A stretch of DNA of 64,000 nucleotides, taken from assembly GCF_003752135.1 (NCBI RefSeq), contig NZ_RJVK01000003.1, forward strand, positions 124,001-188,000. The letters are read 5' to 3'. A program made the position numbers and the translations under genes. Of this stretch, positions 63,633 through 64,000 are shown in pieces (the first letter of the stretch is position 1; each line of letters opens with the position of its first letter). The stretch is from Caminibacter pacificus (GTDB lineage Bacteria; Campylobacterota; Campylobacteria; Campylobacterales; Nautiliaceae). The notes beneath the pieces were generated by a model, which ran no database searches, was not told the origin of the DNA, and worked only from the letters and a program-made list of their open reading frames with translations.

Positions 63633-64000
63633 TTATACTCTTTTTATATCGATATGATACAATGTTTTATAATCGTTTTTGATATGAAATCTCAAATTAT
63701 TAAAATGAAAACTTCTCCAATTCAAATTAACTCCGTGAGGTACTATAAAATCCCCTCTTTGACCTTCGATACTAACTACTTTTATCTCGCTTTTAGAAGG
63801 AACTTTTAGTAATTTCGAATATGTTAAAATCTCTTTTTTTCCGTTTATCTCAAGAGTAATTTTTGGTTTTTTGAGTCTGTTTAATTTATCGATATTATCA
63901 ACTAAATAGTCGATTCCTCCATCAAGTTCGATATTATATATTTTAAAAAATTCTCTTAACATTACAAGATGAGTATGGATTTTATCGTGAATGGACGGCA
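63633..64000 (-). CDS. Unknown protein, 5' part cut by the right window edge
   Basis: The minus-strand frame is open from 63633 to the window end. The internal ATG at 63962 lacks a ribosome site, and in-frame codons before it read HDKIHTHLVMLREFF, so the start lies outside. The visible 122 codons mix helix and strands (KPKITLEINGKKEILTYSKL, DFIVPHGVNL). I recognise no family. It precedes the acidic protein gene by 9 bases and is probably in the same transcript. Confidence 0.6.
   Translation of the reverse strand, partial: PSIHDKIHTHLVMLREFFKIYNIELDGGIDYLVDNIDKLNRLKKPKITLEINGKKEILTYSKLLKVPSKSEIKVVSIEGQRGDFIVPHGVNLNWRSFHFNNLRFHIKNDYKTLYHIDIKRV

Noticed and set aside
1-64000. CRISPR arrays, prophage, insertion sequences, tRNA or rRNA genes
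   Set aside because: No regularly spaced repeats, transposase or integrase motifs, cloverleaf-like or rRNA-like segments were seen; gaps are too short for most such elements.

Overview
The window is AT-rich and almost entirely coding. No gap between genes exceeds about 115 bases, and I saw no tRNA, rRNA, CRISPR array, insertion sequence or prophage. Gene content points to a motile, Gram-negative Campylobacterota (epsilonproteobacterium), plausibly a vent-type lineage such as Nautiliales; the genus is inference. Evidence includes a CosR/HsrA-type orphan regulator followed by a ferredoxin, a remote CheZ, a stand-alone atpB, flagellar gene order fliK-flgD-flgE and flgI-flgJ-flgM-flgN-flgK, sigma-54 promoters of the GGAAC-N5-TTGCTT type, and a cheZ-U32-purE-...-glyQ-nif3-zinc ribbon-waaA run that matches, from memory, the Campylobacter jejuni Cj0700-Cj0707 order.

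Layout: (1) 1-7138, an exopolysaccharide synthesis and export cluster cut by the left edge: TPR/beta-barrel exporter, processive GT2 synthase, one-TM peptide, membrane-anchored protein with GATase-like and CE4-like deacetylase domains, and a secreted glycosidase-like protein. (2) 7131-15819 leftward: TolC / adaptor / RND pump, then a heme-c GGDEF-EAL protein and rdgB. (3) typA (leftward), then the hook cluster fliK, flgD and two hook proteins with sigma-54 promoters, followed by a Maf glycosyltransferase. (4) 31891-26174 leftward: DUF167, FIST-GGDEF-EAL, PolX and SBP-GGDEF, all joined by 4-base overlaps. (5) A small secreted protein, then a ten-gene leftward run from cheZ to waaA. (6) hisJ, a lipoprotein, an MFS carrier, then flgI-flgJ-flgM-flgN-flgK. 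(7) Housekeeping genes: a DUF2400 protein, atpB, thiE-like, tyrA, bamA, APC permease, ppx/gppA, ferredoxin, cosR/hsrA, folB, plsY, nadA, nadC, phoH-like and cyuA. (8) At the right edge an M23 peptidase, DUF465 and two unknown proteins, one cut by the edge.

The genes suggest a coherent surface and motility lifestyle: hook and rod completion under RpoN with FlgM checkpoint control, CheY-P dephosphorylation, flagellin glycosylation, three c-di-GMP turnover proteins with different sensors (heme c, FIST, periplasmic solute-binding domain) and a matrix polysaccharide machine.

The most unusual observations are the hybrid Pga/Pel-like polysaccharide cluster, a PolX gene translationally coupled between a c-di-GMP phosphodiesterase and a cyclase, a CheZ with CheY-docking-like peptides at both ends, an RND pump with an N-terminal coiled coil, a likely ATT start codon, and the fact that all eight tail-to-tail gene junctions overlap through their stop codons.
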